From positions 362,206-426,205 of the forward strand of contig CAJNOI010000081.1 in the NCBI GenBank assembly GCA_905250115.1: a stretch of DNA of 64,000 bases, given 5' to 3'. The position numbers were made by a program, and so were the translations under genes. Below, piece by piece: positions 1 through 10,150 of this stretch (positions are counted from its first letter, which is position 1; each line of letters begins with the position of its first letter). Source of the stretch: Adineta steineri. Its lineage: Eukaryota; Rotifera; Eurotatoria; Adinetida; Adinetidae. The notes beneath the pieces are model-generated. The model was not told where the DNA came from and made no database searches. It worked only from the letters and a program-made list of their open reading frames with translations.

Positions 1-2
1 AA

Positions 3-627
3 TTATTTGGACTTTTTGATTGGAAGTAACTTGTGAGAACCAACAATGTCACGTTTGATGACTTCGTACGTATTTCCGTTTCGTATATAATACCAATAAT
101 AGTTCTCCCACAGGAAATAGAAAGTATGATCTTCTATCCATGTGAGCGGATACGCTTTATTTAGAAATATTGCATTATTTGCCATAATTTCGATAAGTAA
201 ATTATTATGAGATTGAATGAAACGACCTAAAAGTTTACCGCCCATTGTAATATTTGATTCTTGTGATCTTGTGTCTCGAATGATCTTCAGAAAGTAAAAG
301 AAAAAAGAAAATAAAAAAGAGAAAATGAAGAAGATAAGTGGGTGTGAGTGTGTCTGTGAATGTAAATCCTTTTTACCCACACTCAGCATAGTAAACATCC
401 ATGGAATCTTTGGCATAATCAAAACCTGTGTCTTTAATTGATGATGCAGAAAGACCTTCAACTATTTGCCCATTGAAATAGACGTTATTGGAACTTACTC
501 GGTAACCACTACTTGGAAGATGTGATGTAGCATTCTCAAACAATTGCCGTCGATGATGATGCTGTTCTTGTCTTGTGTCTTGAACTACAACGGCCATACA
601 TATCGACAATACCAAAAGTTTAAACAT
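3..627 (-). CDS. DKNYY-type secreted protein, two exons
   Basis: The first exon starts with ATG at 627 and encodes a signal peptide (MFKLLVLSICMAVVV) and a basic, His-rich stretch. Two copies follow of a motif like that of the DKNYY family: a YRVSSNNVYFNG block and a YAKDSMDVYY block, spaced about 30 residues apart. The second exon (about 3-270) continues in another frame with a WENYYWYYIRNG stretch and ends at a stop at 3-5. The splice junction is not resolved: several GT sites lie in the telomere-like sequence at 374-388 and several AG sites at 245-265. The family has no well-defined biochemical role; export is inferred from the signal peptide. The intron contains one of the TGTGGG foldbacks. 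Confidence 0.6.
337..388. repeat. Telomere-like foldback inside intron
   Basis: A G-rich arm (GTGGGTGTGAGTGTG, from 339) faces a C-rich arm (ACCCACACTCAG, 374-385) across about 20 bp. Read on the minus strand, the C-rich arm becomes GAGTGTGGGT and supplies the likely splice donor of the DKNYY-type gene. Confidence 0.6.
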
Positions 628-639
628 GATTGTGCAGAA

Positions 640-1583
640 AAATCACTTATCCTTCTTTAAGATTAAAAGAAAGTATTATAATGCAAATAACGTTTTCACT
701 TAATGTATTTATACAGGATGATAACAGCAATTAATGGATATCGCCAAATATTTGTTTTTATCAGGAAAAAACATCTAATCTTTAAATCAGTAAAATGGAA
801 GTAATGTGCGCTGATATTATTACTAGTGATCATTGGTATTAAGATTAAAGATAAGATATTGGAGTAATGAGTGATTCGATGGGAAGCGCCACACATTTTT
901 AGAAATTGATTTTTTTGTACACTGTTTTTGGGCTAGGGTGTGGGTGTTGGTGTTAGTGTTGTACTCCTCTCATATCTACACTCATGTTCTCACCCATATC
1001 TTCACATGCATTTCTTTTTCATCATCTAGTGTTTCCCTTTTTTCCTGGAAAAGATGATCGAGTGTGTATTCGATGGATGAGAGCAAACGACACTCGAGCC
1101 TATATTCATTCGGATGGTTTCTTATCTTTATCAGAAAGCTAATTCTTCGAACACTCACTTGTAGACTAAAATATGTGAATTTTTGCAGATGCCTATTTGA
1201 TGCTACCAAAAAAAAAGCAAGAGTATAGAAAATAACATGTATACTAGGCCTTTGATTACTATTTAATAAAAAATTGAAAAGGTAAGTATCAGTAATAATT
1301 AATAACTGTATTCAAATCAGTCTACGTAAGTGTTTCTAAAACGCTTTCTGTTTCTGAAGAACCATGGATCTTACTTAGTTTCATACTGATCCTATCACGA
1401 ATCAAAAAGTACGTGCACTGGTCACATTAAACGTATAAGATTACGTACCTGTTCGCCGAAAACGAGATCACCGACGATGCCGATCGCCGAAACTCGTGCC
1501 AAAATAAACATCATCGAAAAGAGAGATTACCGAAATGATATTATCGAAGTAGACGTTATCGATCTACTGATCATCGAAATGAA
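640..1583. other. Gene-free stretch with one foldback and a degenerate CGAAA-rich repeat
   Basis: No supported gene. A telomere-like foldback lies at 935-1,010. At 1,455-1,580 a degenerate short repeat built around GATCACCGA / ATCGCCGAAA / ATCATCGAAA is visible. Open frames here are low-complexity and are not credible as genes. Confidence 0.5.
935..1010. repeat. Telomere-like foldback
   Basis: The G-rich arm AGGGTGTGGGTGTTGGTG (935-952) is followed by a weaker C-rich arm (CACTCATGTTCTCACCCATA). This is a decayed member of the TGTGGG-armed family. Confidence 0.5.
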
Positions 1584-1691
1584 GATGGGTGTGGGCGTGG
1601 GTGTGAGTGTGAGTGGCTGTGAGGATGTGCGTATGAGTGTGGGGGTCAAAATTAGGCGAAGACAAGACCATCACCCACACCCACCCTCAAG
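1584..1691. repeat. Telomere-like foldback ending CCCTCAAG
   Basis: The G arm (GATGGGTGTGGGCGTGGG, then several GTGAGTG units) and the C arm (CACCCACACCCACCCTCAAG) flank about 60 bp. The terminal CCCTCAAG matches the CTTGAGGG end seen in other copies. The element abuts a fragment of a zinc-knuckle gene. Confidence 0.65.
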
Positions 1692-1717
1692 ATTTTCATT
1701 TAAAAAAATATTCAAGT

Positions 1718-1804
1718 TTCAAATATCTTTAAGTATTAAAAAATCACCACTGACCATATGAACCACTTCGACCTCCATATGAATCATCACCATACGAATC
1801 TATA
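1718..1804 (-). pseudogene. Inverted fragment of the CCHC zinc-knuckle gene, cut by an assembly gap
   Basis: Positions 1,741-1,804 are the reverse complement of the Gly/Ser/Tyr-rich exon at about 14,519-14,582 of the zinc-knuckle gene, with about one mismatch. The similarity runs into the following intron (1,718-1,740 against about 14,580-14,603). The fragment ends at the N gap at 1,805. It could be a real second copy whose remainder is in the gap, or an assembly join artefact. Confidence 0.75.
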
Positions 1805-1904
1805 NNNNNNNNNNNNNNNNNNNNNNNNNNNNNNNNNNNNNNNNNNNNNNNNNNNNNNNNNNNNNNNNNNNNNNNNNNNNNNNNNNNNNNNNNNNNNNNN
1901 NNNN
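1805..1904. other. Assembly gap (100 N)
   Basis: A run of exactly 100 Ns, the usual scaffolding placeholder. Its true length is unknown, and genes on both sides are truncated by it. Confidence 0.99.
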
Positions 1905-2844
1905 ATATGTTTTACAAGAAATGAATGATATTGCTAGACAAGTATAAAATTATTTTTCTTTTTTTTTGTTTTTCTCTTATTTTGTATTTTTGAAATAATT
2001 AGATGGAACTTAATCGTCAACAAAGTCAAAATGAAGTTCGTTCATTTATTGATCGACAACGAGCTGATGCACGTGCTAAAGCTGAAGCTATGCAACGCGA
2101 TATTATACGACGAATCAATGAAGCTAATCAAAATGTTTTACAATATATGGATGATCGTGCTCAAATGAAATTATCACGTTTAGCTGATGCATTAAATACA
2201 TTTGATAATGATGCATTAGATTTAAAATCATCATTATCAGCTGAACAATTTCTTCCAGCTAAACGTATTATTGAATTACGAACAAAATATGCATCAAATA
2301 TGTTCGATGATAGACATTTATCTGATGATAATGAAGAAGATTCAAATGCAAATTTACCAGCAGTCAATGAACAACAACCTGAATGGGAAAAAAGTTTTTT
2401 TGGCGATGGAGATAAATATCGAATGTATGATGAATTAATTAATCTTCGTGCTAAATGGCCATTTCTTGCGCCAGCACTTACATCAATCTATTATGCAGCT
2501 GAAAAAGATTTTTCACTTGATGATATACGAACATTTCTTGAATATCGACATGATAAAGTTTTAAATTTATTTAATGAACATTGTAAAATAATGGGAAAAG
2601 GTTATTGTAAATTTTTATATTTCATATTACAATTTATTTCTTTTTTTTTAATTTAATCATAGGACCTCATCATGCAACAACTGTAGAAGATCTTTCATTT
2701 TATCGATATAAATCGTTAGTACCCATTAATCAAGTACATGATGCTAATTTTGATCGTTGTTTACATGATACATCAAGTAATGATGAACATAATCAATATC
2801 GTCAAGATTTAGCAAATACAATGAGTGAATCAATGAAATTGTAA
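1905..2844 (+). CDS. Coiled-coil protein, 5' part lost in the gap
   Basis: The open frame begins at the edge of the N gap (exon 1,905-1,941). It continues after a 61-bp intron at 2,003-2,600 and, after a 62-bp intron, at 2,663-2,844, where it ends in TAA. The ATG at 2,003 directly follows a splice acceptor, so it is probably internal. About 80 residues of charged, heptad-like sequence (NRQQSQNEVRSFIDRQ, then RADARAKAEAMQRDIIRRI) predict a coiled coil. An acidic, disordered stretch and a C-terminal region without motifs I recognise follow. A B-box/coiled-coil type protein is possible, but the N-terminus that would show it is missing. The product is cytosolic by default, and I do not recognise the family. 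Confidence 0.75.
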
Positions 2845-3093
2845 ACAACTTGTTTCAAACAGCTTTTAAGCATGCATTTTTATCCGACGTTTTATATATT
2901 AATAAAATAGAAAAAAAAAATCTTTCTCTCATTTATTTTGAATCTACTTACGAATTCTATTTACCATGTAAATTATATTTAATGAAGCGAAAACTACGTA
3001 TCTATATATTTTAATATATATGTAAATATGATATATATATATATATGTATATAAAAACCATTATTTTCTTCACAAAAAAATAAATATACCACA

Positions 3094-3966
3094 ATGATAT
3101 TTTGTTCGAATAATAGTCGATGTATGACAGATATCTATCTTTTGCTCTTTGTTGTATTGATTATCATTGGTTTGATTAGTAATATTTTATCTTTAATTAC
3201 ATTTATTCATAATCGTATTAGACTTACAGTAAATGGAATTTATTTAATTATATTTTCAATATGTAGTATAATAATGATGATATTATTTTTAATAAATATC
3301 ATTATTGAATCTCGATATGATAAATATTTATTTCTTGTTATGAATAATACAAGTACTCTAATAAGTACTTGCATTGCTATAGAAAATATTTTAAATCGAT
3401 GTTTTAGTTTTGATCGATTTCGTTCTCGTAAATGCGCATTATTTATTTCATTTAATCTTTTTATTCTTATCTTAATACTTTATCTTGATAAAATATTCTA
3501 TTGTACTTATGAGTATTATACTAATTTAATTAATTATTTTATTATGATTATTTCATGTATTATTCATTTCATATGTATTTTATTTATATTTTTTAAAATT
3601 AAACAACAAAAACAAAAATGGTATCAAAAATTATTTATACATAAAGATATATTTATACCATCCATATTTATTATTTTATGTTTATGTCCATATATTATAT
3701 TTCGATATTTATTAAATCAATTTTATATTGGATGTATTTTATTAATTAATTTACCACAAATATTCACATTTGTTATTTATATTTTAGTAAATAAATATTA
3801 TTTAAAAGAATTTCAACAATTATGGCTATGTCAAGCACAAGAATTGGATTCCACACATAGATTATGGCAACGACGAACATCATTGGAAAATGTAATGACC
3901 ATTTCATATTTAAATGACAATTTTATTGACATCGATTCATATAATAAAGTTAAACTGGAAGTTTAA
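3094..3966 (+). CDS. Divergent seven-transmembrane receptor-like protein
   Basis: An intronless frame of 290 residues with seven hydrophobic segments at roughly 13-37, 45-68, 79-98, 112-131, 143-167, 186-206 and 216-238. The layout is that of a rhodopsin-like receptor. TM1 carries SN in place of the usual GN, the end of TM3 reads CIAIENILNR where class A receptors have a DRY/ERV-type motif, and TM7 reads LPQIFTFVIYILVNKYY in the NPxxY position. A Cys before TM3 is not obvious. A soluble C-tail of about 50 residues ends at 3,966. Intronless divergent receptors of this kind are plentiful in bdelloids. The ligand is unknown. Confidence 0.75.
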   Translation: MIFCSNNSRCMTDIYLLLFVVLIIIGLISNILSLITFIHNRIRLTVNGIYLIIFSICSIIMMILFLINIIIESRYDKYLFLVMNNTSTLISTCIAIENILNRCFSFDRFRSRKCALFISFNLFILILILYLDKIFYCTYEYYTNLINYFIMIISCIIHFICILFIFFKIKQQKQKWYQKLFIHKDIFIPSIFIILCLCPYIIFRYLLNQFYIGCILLINLPQIFTFVIYILVNKYYLKEFQQLWLCQAQELDSTHRLWQRRTSLENVMTISYLNDNFIDIDSYNKVKLEV

Positions 3967-3999
3967 TTATTTGTTAGAAAGACGTATATTTGTGTCATA

Positions 4000-5810
4000 C
4001 AAATAAATGACTTATTTTCACCGATGTATGAGTATAATACTCTCACGGTCTACCTCTCGATCTCATGATAGAGTTCAAAGCTATATTCGCTCTCAAATAA
4101 TTAACCATCTTGAGGTTTGAATGAGTGTGGGGATAGTGCGAGGTGGATGTGCAATAGAAACAGCCACCGACACTCACATCTACCCCACACCCAATAGCAA
4201 GTATAAAGATAATGGTGCGTAGAGCTACCATGATCGATTCCGTTCTTGTTTAAAGGATTTCGTCGTATATGAATATCATGTTACTCAAAATTACTTTCAC
4301 TCTGCGGTTCCGTTTTAGCTAGACTCTTATCACCGTAACTGATCATGTTACAAACAAACTTTCCAATTTCCATCAATCTAGCGATTTGAATAACATGTAT
4401 GAATCATATGAATTGTAACAATGAAATTGACTTGGTAATTGTAAAATTCGATAGTGACAGATAAGACAAACTATACTTACCGATGATCGATCTTTCTCTA
4501 TTTTTCTTCCCTTTTCTCGATTTATAAAAGAATGCAATAGTAAAGACAATCTCTCAATACAACTCTGTGCTTTATATTTGTTTGTTATAAGCAAAAGTAG
4601 ATTTAGAAGGTAAGGAGCATCAATTTTTCACACTTTCTGTTCAACTAAGAGAGCTGCACTCGCCTTTGATCGCGAGAATGTGTAACTTCTTGAATTATTA
4701 CCGTACAAGACTCCAAATAGAACGCATTAATTCTAACTCTTAGCTTAGAAATGATCGGAATTGAAATCGGTGCATCCATAGTTCCCAATAAAGATTACCA
4801 CGATCGCAGCACCAGGAAGATCCGATCAGAGTGTGAAAAAGACGAATAATTGTGTCGCTGTGAAATTACCCATGAATAATCATTTTTTCAGTATCCTTCA
4901 AAAAAGATTTGTTTCTCTCCTAGTCCAAGAGAGTATCCTGCAACACTCAAAAATTCGTCCTGTCGTGTTATTTCTGTGTTTCTACTGATAGCGTATATAT
5001 AAATAGTGCATATCCTAGTAGTGACATATTGGTATGCTTGTTCAATTCTTGGTAATGAAAAAGATATATTTTCAGCTTAGTAAGTGAGCTCGCGTGGTTC
5101 ATTTCGAGTGGGGAAAGTCCATATGAAAATTACACATACTGGAAGACAGCCAAGATAGGTAAACAATACATGCTAGCCCTTTTTTGAAGCTCACTTGGCT
5201 TTACACTTTAGACCAATACATATTTCATCGTGTATAGAACGAACAGATAGCTACGTGCTCACATGATATATTAACTATACATTTGCAATGGTTTCTTCGT
5301 ACATGCTGATATGTCAGTACTGTTTTCAGTGCTGGTATGTAGTAAATTAATTAATCAGGAGTTTAGTTTATGTGTAGTAAAAATAATTCGATTTTCATTG
5401 TTGAAATTGTTTTTACGACAGAATAATCAAGATTTGGTCCTTTTTAATCTCAGTATCAACGACTTTAGTGTAGAATCTAATTTGGCGCGAGCCGTACAGT
5501 GTCTGTAAGGAGAAGAAATTCGCTTTCGTTCTAGTGTTACCGATGTATCTATTCTAGTTAAACAGAATCAGCCTACATTATTATCGATATGAACCGCTGA
5601 AAAGAAATTTTGAAGTTCAGGAACGAAGTGGTTTTTTGCTCTTCTTTTGCCCTAGTCATCTAATACTCTCATATAGTCTTATCAGACTACACTAAACTGT
5701 CAACATTTTACTGATTCTTTCGTGCATATTCTTGTGATTATCCATGAGATATGTGCGCTTGTTTCATCTTGAAAAAAGATAGACAAGGAATTAATTTCCT
5801 TCAGAGCAGA
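4000..5810. other. Gene-free stretch
   Basis: I see no gene supported by splice structure or protein motifs. A telomere-like foldback at 4,109-4,195 is the only clear structure. Confidence 0.5.
4109..4195. repeat. Telomere-like foldback with AGAAACAGCCACC core
   Basis: It begins CTTGAGG and carries a G arm (ATGAGTGTGGGG), the internal core GCAATAGAAACAGCCACC and a C arm (CTACCCCACACCC). The same core recurs in the copies at 7,709 and 10,788. Confidence 0.65.
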
Positions 5811-5817
5811 ATTCTGC

Positions 5818-6065
5818 AGAGTAATCCCTACCTTACCCTAGCCTGGCGGGTAGGTTAGAATCAGGGTAGTACAAAATATACCGGGTAGAACTTGATGTTA
5901 TTTTTATTGCAAACAGAGATTTCGGTAGGGTAGTCCTATCTTACTCTTCATGGTAGGGTAAGGTAGAGTAAGAATGTGAAACTGTAGAGTACGCTATGGT
6001 AAGAGCACAAAAGTAACTGTAGGGCAGAGTATAGAATACGAAAAAGTCATACCCTGGAGGACTCT
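5818..6065. repeat. Possible MITE with GCAGAGT ends and GGTAGGGTA repeats
   Basis: The left end GCAGAGTAATCCCTACC resembles the reverse complement of the right end GGAGGACTCTGC (about 6,055-6,066). The interior is filled with direct and inverted GGTAGGGTA/TACCCTA motifs. No target-site duplication could be seen, so the boundaries are tentative. Confidence 0.4.
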
Positions 6066-6344
6066 GCTTTATAAGAAGTAGAAAACGAAAGAGAAGTGTT
6101 TCAACATCTCCTTTTTGTCACAACGAAGTAACGCAGTTGGTATGCGAGTCAGATAACTGGAAAAATTCTCCTAAAAACACTTTTACCAGTAATCATATGA
6201 AAAAAACCATGCCTACACATTAGATTTCATTGGTTTTTCCTAAAGTGGAAGGTATTGCAAAAAGAAAACTTCTTACTTTCGTTTAGTATATAAGAGAAAA
6301 AAAACATAATTATGCCAATCCAAACGGTGGCCTGTGTAGGAGTG

Positions 6345-6632
6345 TGCCATTTTCTCATGAAGCGCCATTTTCTTATGATGTGGCATTTCGTTATATGATA
6401 TGGCAATTCACTATATGATGTGGCATTTTCTATATGATATGGCATTTGTCTATATGATGTGGCAATTCACTATATGATATGGTATTTTCTATATGGTATG
6501 GCATTTGTCTATATGATGTGGTATTTTCTATATGGTATGGCATTTGTCTATATGATGTGGCAATTCACTATATGATGTGGTATTTTCTATATGGTATGGC
6601 ATTTGTCTACATGATGTGGCATTTTTCTGTGT
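6345..6632. repeat. AT-rich minisatellite, about 20-bp unit, in a promoter
   Basis: About 13-14 imperfect tandem copies of a 20-21 bp unit close to TATATGATRTGGCATTTKTC. The array ends 25 bp before the TATA box of the small secreted protein at 6,811. Confidence 0.9.
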
Positions 6633-6656
6633 CAGGATACTGAATGTTTTGAGTAG

Positions 6657-6663
6657 TATATAA
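6657..6663 (+). promoter_or_regulatory. TATA box of the six-cysteine protein gene
   Basis: TATATAA lies about 150 bp upstream of the ATG at 6,811 and just downstream of the minisatellite. It is the best core-promoter candidate for this gene. Confidence 0.5.
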
Positions 6664-6810
6664 GGGACGAGGAATATTCAGTAGGTGTGCGATTTCTTAA
6701 ATAAAATATACATAGTCACCAACACACTCCAGTCTAGAAATCGTTACAATAATCTAGCAATTAAACGGTAAATTCTGCTATTCTTTAGTTTATACATCAA
6801 CACAAATACA

Positions 6811-7140
6811 ATGACACGAAACGGTACAGTTGCTGCAGTTATACTACTCGTTTTGGTTGTTGCTGAAATCAATGGCATAACGGCCAAGTCTTTATTCGAA
6901 CCACATGTCAACGATGCAGATAAATATGAAAATATTAAAAAGGTTCGTCTGACTAGAGCTATCAGGATTGTTGATAAATGTCTAGCTGCATGTAGAGGAG
7001 GTGTAGTAGCTATGTATGCATTCTGTCGATCGGTGAACAATAATACTGTACGTCGATTTTGCTGGGCCGTTTCTCTTCATGCAGGCAAACAATCAAGTAT
7101 TGCCCAGTGCACTGGATTCTGTCATAACAACTTCAAATGA
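6811..7140 (+). CDS. Small secreted six-cysteine protein
   Basis: An intronless frame of 109 residues. An N-terminal signal peptide (TVAAVILLVLVVAEINGITA) precedes a short linker and a domain with six cysteines in the order C-x3-C-x11-C-x11-C-x15-C-x3-C, a nearly mirror-symmetric spacing that would suit three disulphides. The domain is Arg/Lys-rich (RRFCWAV, KKVRLTRAIR). I do not recognise the family. A secreted antimicrobial or effector-like peptide is a guess from size, charge and cysteine count only. A TATA box and a minisatellite lie upstream, and AATAAA at 7,248-7,253 fits a poly(A) signal, so the transcription unit looks complete. Confidence 0.75.
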   Translation: MTRNGTVAAVILLVLVVAEINGITAKSLFEPHVNDADKYENIKKVRLTRAIRIVDKCLAACRGGVVAMYAFCRSVNNNTVRRFCWAVSLHAGKQSSIAQCTGFCHNNFK

Positions 7141-7247
7141 GAAGAAAGATCCAATCACGACAATAACGTCAAGCAACCCTCTTACTTTTCTGTCAAGCAA
7201 TTTATTCACGATTTTTATGTAGCCTTGCTTTTTTCAACCTTTTAGTA

Positions 7248-7253
7248 AATAAA
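7248..7253 (+). terminator. Poly(A) signal
   Basis: AATAAA lies 108 bp after the stop codon of the six-cysteine protein gene, followed by a T/G-containing stretch. Confidence 0.5.
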
Positions 7254-7453
7254 AGCTGTTAGCGCATTTTCTTCGGGATTGAAACTGTGAAATACGACTT
7301 AACTGCTGTTGCTTATGCGAAACAGATAGCTTATATCTTTGACCTAGAAGATATCTATCATAACGAATGAGGTTTCACTACTATATCCGTCACAACTAGT
7401 AACGATCTTTGCAGCCATGTCGATCACGCATGTCGGTGTGATGCAGATATGAA

Positions 7454-7549
7454 CGGGTGTGGGTGTGGGTGTGGGCGCGGTGCAGATGTGGGTGTTTGTG
7501 CTATATTTACTCCACACGAACACTCTCACCCACATTCACATCATCTTGA
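7454..7549. repeat. Telomere-like foldback
   Basis: The G arm has three perfect GTGTGG(G) units from 7,454. The C arm at 7,511-7,541 (CACTCTCACCCACATTC) is followed by a shared CTTGAGGG end (7,544-7,551), which also starts the next copy. Confidence 0.65.
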
Positions 7550-7605
7550 GGGTTTAGGTAGGTGTAGGCTTTTTCTGCCTGCGCACCCACACCTACATCC
7601 TTGCG
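7544..7605. repeat. Telomere-like foldback sharing an end with its neighbour
   Basis: CTTGAGGGTTTAGGTAGG opens it and GCACCCACACCTACATCC (7,583-7,600) closes it. Two copies are back to back, using the same terminal hexamer. Confidence 0.55.
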
Positions 7606-7708
7606 ATAATATTGCTAGCGATCGCACTATTCATAAACCTAGAAGGCAGTAAGTTCGAGATTCGACTGGCGAATATCTTCATGACGTTTGATAGATTAAT
7701 CATTTCGA

Positions 7709-7738
7709 ATGTGGGTGTGGAATAGAAACAGCCACCCT
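7709..7738. repeat. Truncated telomere-like foldback
   Basis: The G arm AATGTGGGTGTGG and the AATAGAAACAGCCACCC core are present, but the C arm is missing. It lies just outside the left inverted arm. Confidence 0.5.
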
Positions 7739-8427
7739 GATGATTCACATAAGATTCTATATAATCATGATATAATGTAAGGATTTGCAAGAGACTCTAC
7801 AATGGCAGTACTTGAATCTGTTTGTCTATATACCTGGTAGATTATTAGTATTAATATTTAAAAGATCGAAAAGTTATCTCAAAAATTAAACCTAGAAAAT
7901 TTTGCTCAACTCCTGTTGTAGGAAAATATCGTAGATTTTTAAAACTGGCTTGTCGCGAAGTAAACTTCAGTATCCTAACTCTATAGTGATAAATTTTAAC
8001 ACCTGTATTCAATAACTATTCGTTCTAGAATATTGATGAGCTCATACGAGATCATTACATCTAATTAATTTGAAAAAAAAAGTAAGAGACATTCTATAAA
8101 ATCTTAAATGTGCCTTTTTTTATTTTTTTTTTCATTTAAAACATTGAAATGAGGTAAAACACACTGCAGAGTTGTTATAGGAGAATTCGTTGTTGGCTCT
8201 AAAAAACAGTATATTAAATTACATAAAGAAGGGAATCTTTACTCACTTTCAATAAAAATGATGTGCATCTCGTTCCAGTTTTGCTTTGTTATTGCAAGTT
8301 TATGTGGCGAATTCATGTATACCGGTAATCCTGTCAAAATATTCACGAGGGTTGCTGTCAAGTAAAACATTGGTTGCTCTATATCTGCACTTGTATATCC
8401 TGGTCGAACAGTACGGCACGGAAACGT

Positions 8428-8470
8428 GTGGGTGTGGGTGTGCAATCGTTTCAGCTGCCTGCATCCTCAT
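8428..8470. repeat. Telomere-like foldback within left arm
   Basis: ACGTGTGGGTGTGGGTGTG (8,426-8,444), followed by a decayed opposite arm. The homologous copy is at 10,788-10,826 in the right arm, so it predates the divergence of the arms. Confidence 0.55.
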
Positions 8471-8640
8471 CTCTTCTATTCGCCAAAGTCCAAATTAATA
8501 TTTTAATCTTTCGAATATTTGACCAAGTTTCATCGTGATAATATAAATGAACGTTCGCTTCTCTTAATTCTTTTAGGGCTTGGAAGTATTTTGCTCTTAC
8601 CGCTATAAAAGCCAGTGAATCTAGTGGAATTTTTACTTGT
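8453..8640 (-). pseudogene. Decayed DDE-transposase fragment (left arm)
   Basis: Read on the minus strand, a frame gives DSLAFIAVRAKYFQALK, then ELREANVHLYYHDETWSN. The YYHDETWSN segment resembles the first block after the second catalytic Asp (D-E-T-W) of Tc1/IS630-like DDE transposases that animals carry in many copies. The frame ends in a stop near 8,465 and has no start or flanking catalytic blocks, so it is a relic. The right-arm copy (10,628-10,795) carries different lesions. Confidence 0.5.
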
Positions 8641-8712
8641 CATGTTCGTTGATAAACGAAGCCAAGCTAAGAAATGAAAAAAAAGTAGTTTTATGTATTT
8701 TCTTCTTTCTTG

Positions 8713-8795
8713 TCTTGAGGGTGTGGGTGTGATTGTGGTTACTACATTAACCTTACTCTGATACCTGCATCCTTACCCACACCCACACCTTTAAG
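8713..8795. repeat. Telomere-like foldback, both ends readable
   Basis: Left end CTTGAGGGTGTGGGTGTG, right end TTACCCACACCCACACCTTTAAG. It is one of the clearest copies for defining the terminal inverted repeat, with about 45 bp between the arms. Confidence 0.7.
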
Positions 8796-9247
8796 ATGGA
8801 AATAAGATTTTCTAGTTATAAAGTACAGAAATGGTAGTAGATATTTGGTGTATTTAATTAAAATAGTGAGTATTTATAGATTTTCATATTTAATGGCTAA
8901 CAAATTGATCGTAATTTTGGCTGAGCGAGGTGGCAATAAAATATTAAATCAAGGTTATTTGGTACATTTTAATTTCCAAAGTTTAAAAAACATTCTTTTC
9001 GAATAAATCATTGTTGAATAAAAAACACTACGAAATATTTCAATTATCTTGAAACAATCAATTTCGTATTGTATCAGCTTTTTCAAAGTAAGTCACATAT
9101 ATTTATAACAAATTTCAGAACCAAATTTTTTTCTAAAATAATTACTTATTAAGCAAATTCAATCGAAACATATACTTAATTAGCTGGTTTAATATATCAT
9201 TTATTGTTTCAAGATTTTCGGAAGATAATGTTTTGAATTGTTTTCAG

Positions 9248-9858
9248 TGATATCAGGAAATAAACGTCACTTATCAACAACAGAAAGCTATGAATCATCT
9301 ACAAAAAAGAGTAATATAATTTTAAATATTATAAATAATAAATTATTTTTTACATGAATAAATTTAGCTGCATTTGACTTTGAGAAACACATTGACGTTG
9401 ATATTGAAAGTTTTGGTATTACATATTCAACAATTACAACTAATGGAGTATCAAGTTGTCATTTTATTTTGATCGATGGAGAGTTTGAAGGACAGCAATT
9501 TTCGTATCTTTCTCACTCTTCGATTGAATGTGAAGAAGAATCGGGTGATATTGATACAACATTAGCTGAAGACATAGACCAAATTGTCGAAAATTTTGAA
9601 GAACATAATGAGTCAAATGAAGGAAGCCAAATTTTAATAGATAAAATTAAAATTAATAAAATATTAGTTGGCGAAGGTGTTGATGATAACATAAATTTAA
9701 TTCCAAAATCGTTGTTGCTCTTGAATGACATGGAATTTAATACTGCAAAAAAATGATAACAAATAAATTTAATCAACGTCTGTATCGTGAATCAAAAGGA
9801 AATAGACTAGTAATACGATCTATTACTTATTTTTTCAGTGATGATGAAGAAAATGAAG
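9248..9858 (+). pseudogene. Unrecognised protein fragment, frame broken at a poly-A run
   Basis: Two exons can be seen. 9,248-9,309 gives a SGNKRHLSTTESYESSTKK-type stretch. After a 58-bp intron, 9,368-9,756 gives TAFDFEKHIDVDIESFGITY and continues into a highly acidic region. The frame stops at 9,754-9,756 immediately after an A7 run (9,747-9,753). One base of slippage there would extend it to a clean GT donor at 9,859 with an acidic SDDEENE end. So it is either a frameshifted gene or a sequencing indel. No known domain. It sits between the two inverted arms. Confidence 0.45.
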
Positions 9859-10025
9859 GTAAGATAAATTTTTTTATATTATTCATCCAAGACAAAATCA
9901 GTCCACTAAGATAGAAAAAAATAAATGAGTTAATTTTAAATATTTTCCTATCAGCGATTATAAATTAATTTTGATGAAAAATTAAATGAATTCATTAATC
10001 TTGAATATGATTTTTACAGCATAAA

Positions 10026-10117
10026 TTGTAGTCTGAGTATGGGTGAGAGACAAAAATGATATCCATACCTACACGCACACCCATATCAATCCCACCCACA
10101 CCTACACCCTCAAGATT
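10026..10117. repeat. Telomere-like foldback ending CCCTCAAG
   Basis: A weak G arm (TGAGTATGGGTGAGAG) and a strong C arm (CCCACCCACACCTACACCC, then TCAAG). It lies in a putative intron between the two hypothetical gene pieces of the centre of the inverted repeat. Confidence 0.6.
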
Positions 10118-10150
10118 CATCTTTATTTTATCGTTTTAGATTAAAATTTA

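Larger units (their letters stand above)
7749..8770 (-). repeat. Left arm of a large inverted repeat
   Basis: This roughly 1-kb segment is the reverse complement of 10,490-11,542 with scattered substitutions and small indels. It includes the outer edge TAAGATTCTATATAATC, the stretch around 8,005-8,080, the 8,239-8,430 block, the decayed DDE-transposase fragment and a TGTGGG foldback. The arms flank a 1.7-kb centre. They could be very long terminal inverted repeats of a DNA transposon or one of the palindromes known from bdelloid genomes. Confidence 0.75.

Noticed and set aside
6345-6632. CRISPR array
   Set aside because: Units are imperfect 20-bp tandem repeats without spacers, in an intron-bearing animal genome.
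7449-7652. Small His/Cys/Gly-rich protein frame
   Set aside because: It is a translation of the TGTGGG foldback itself.
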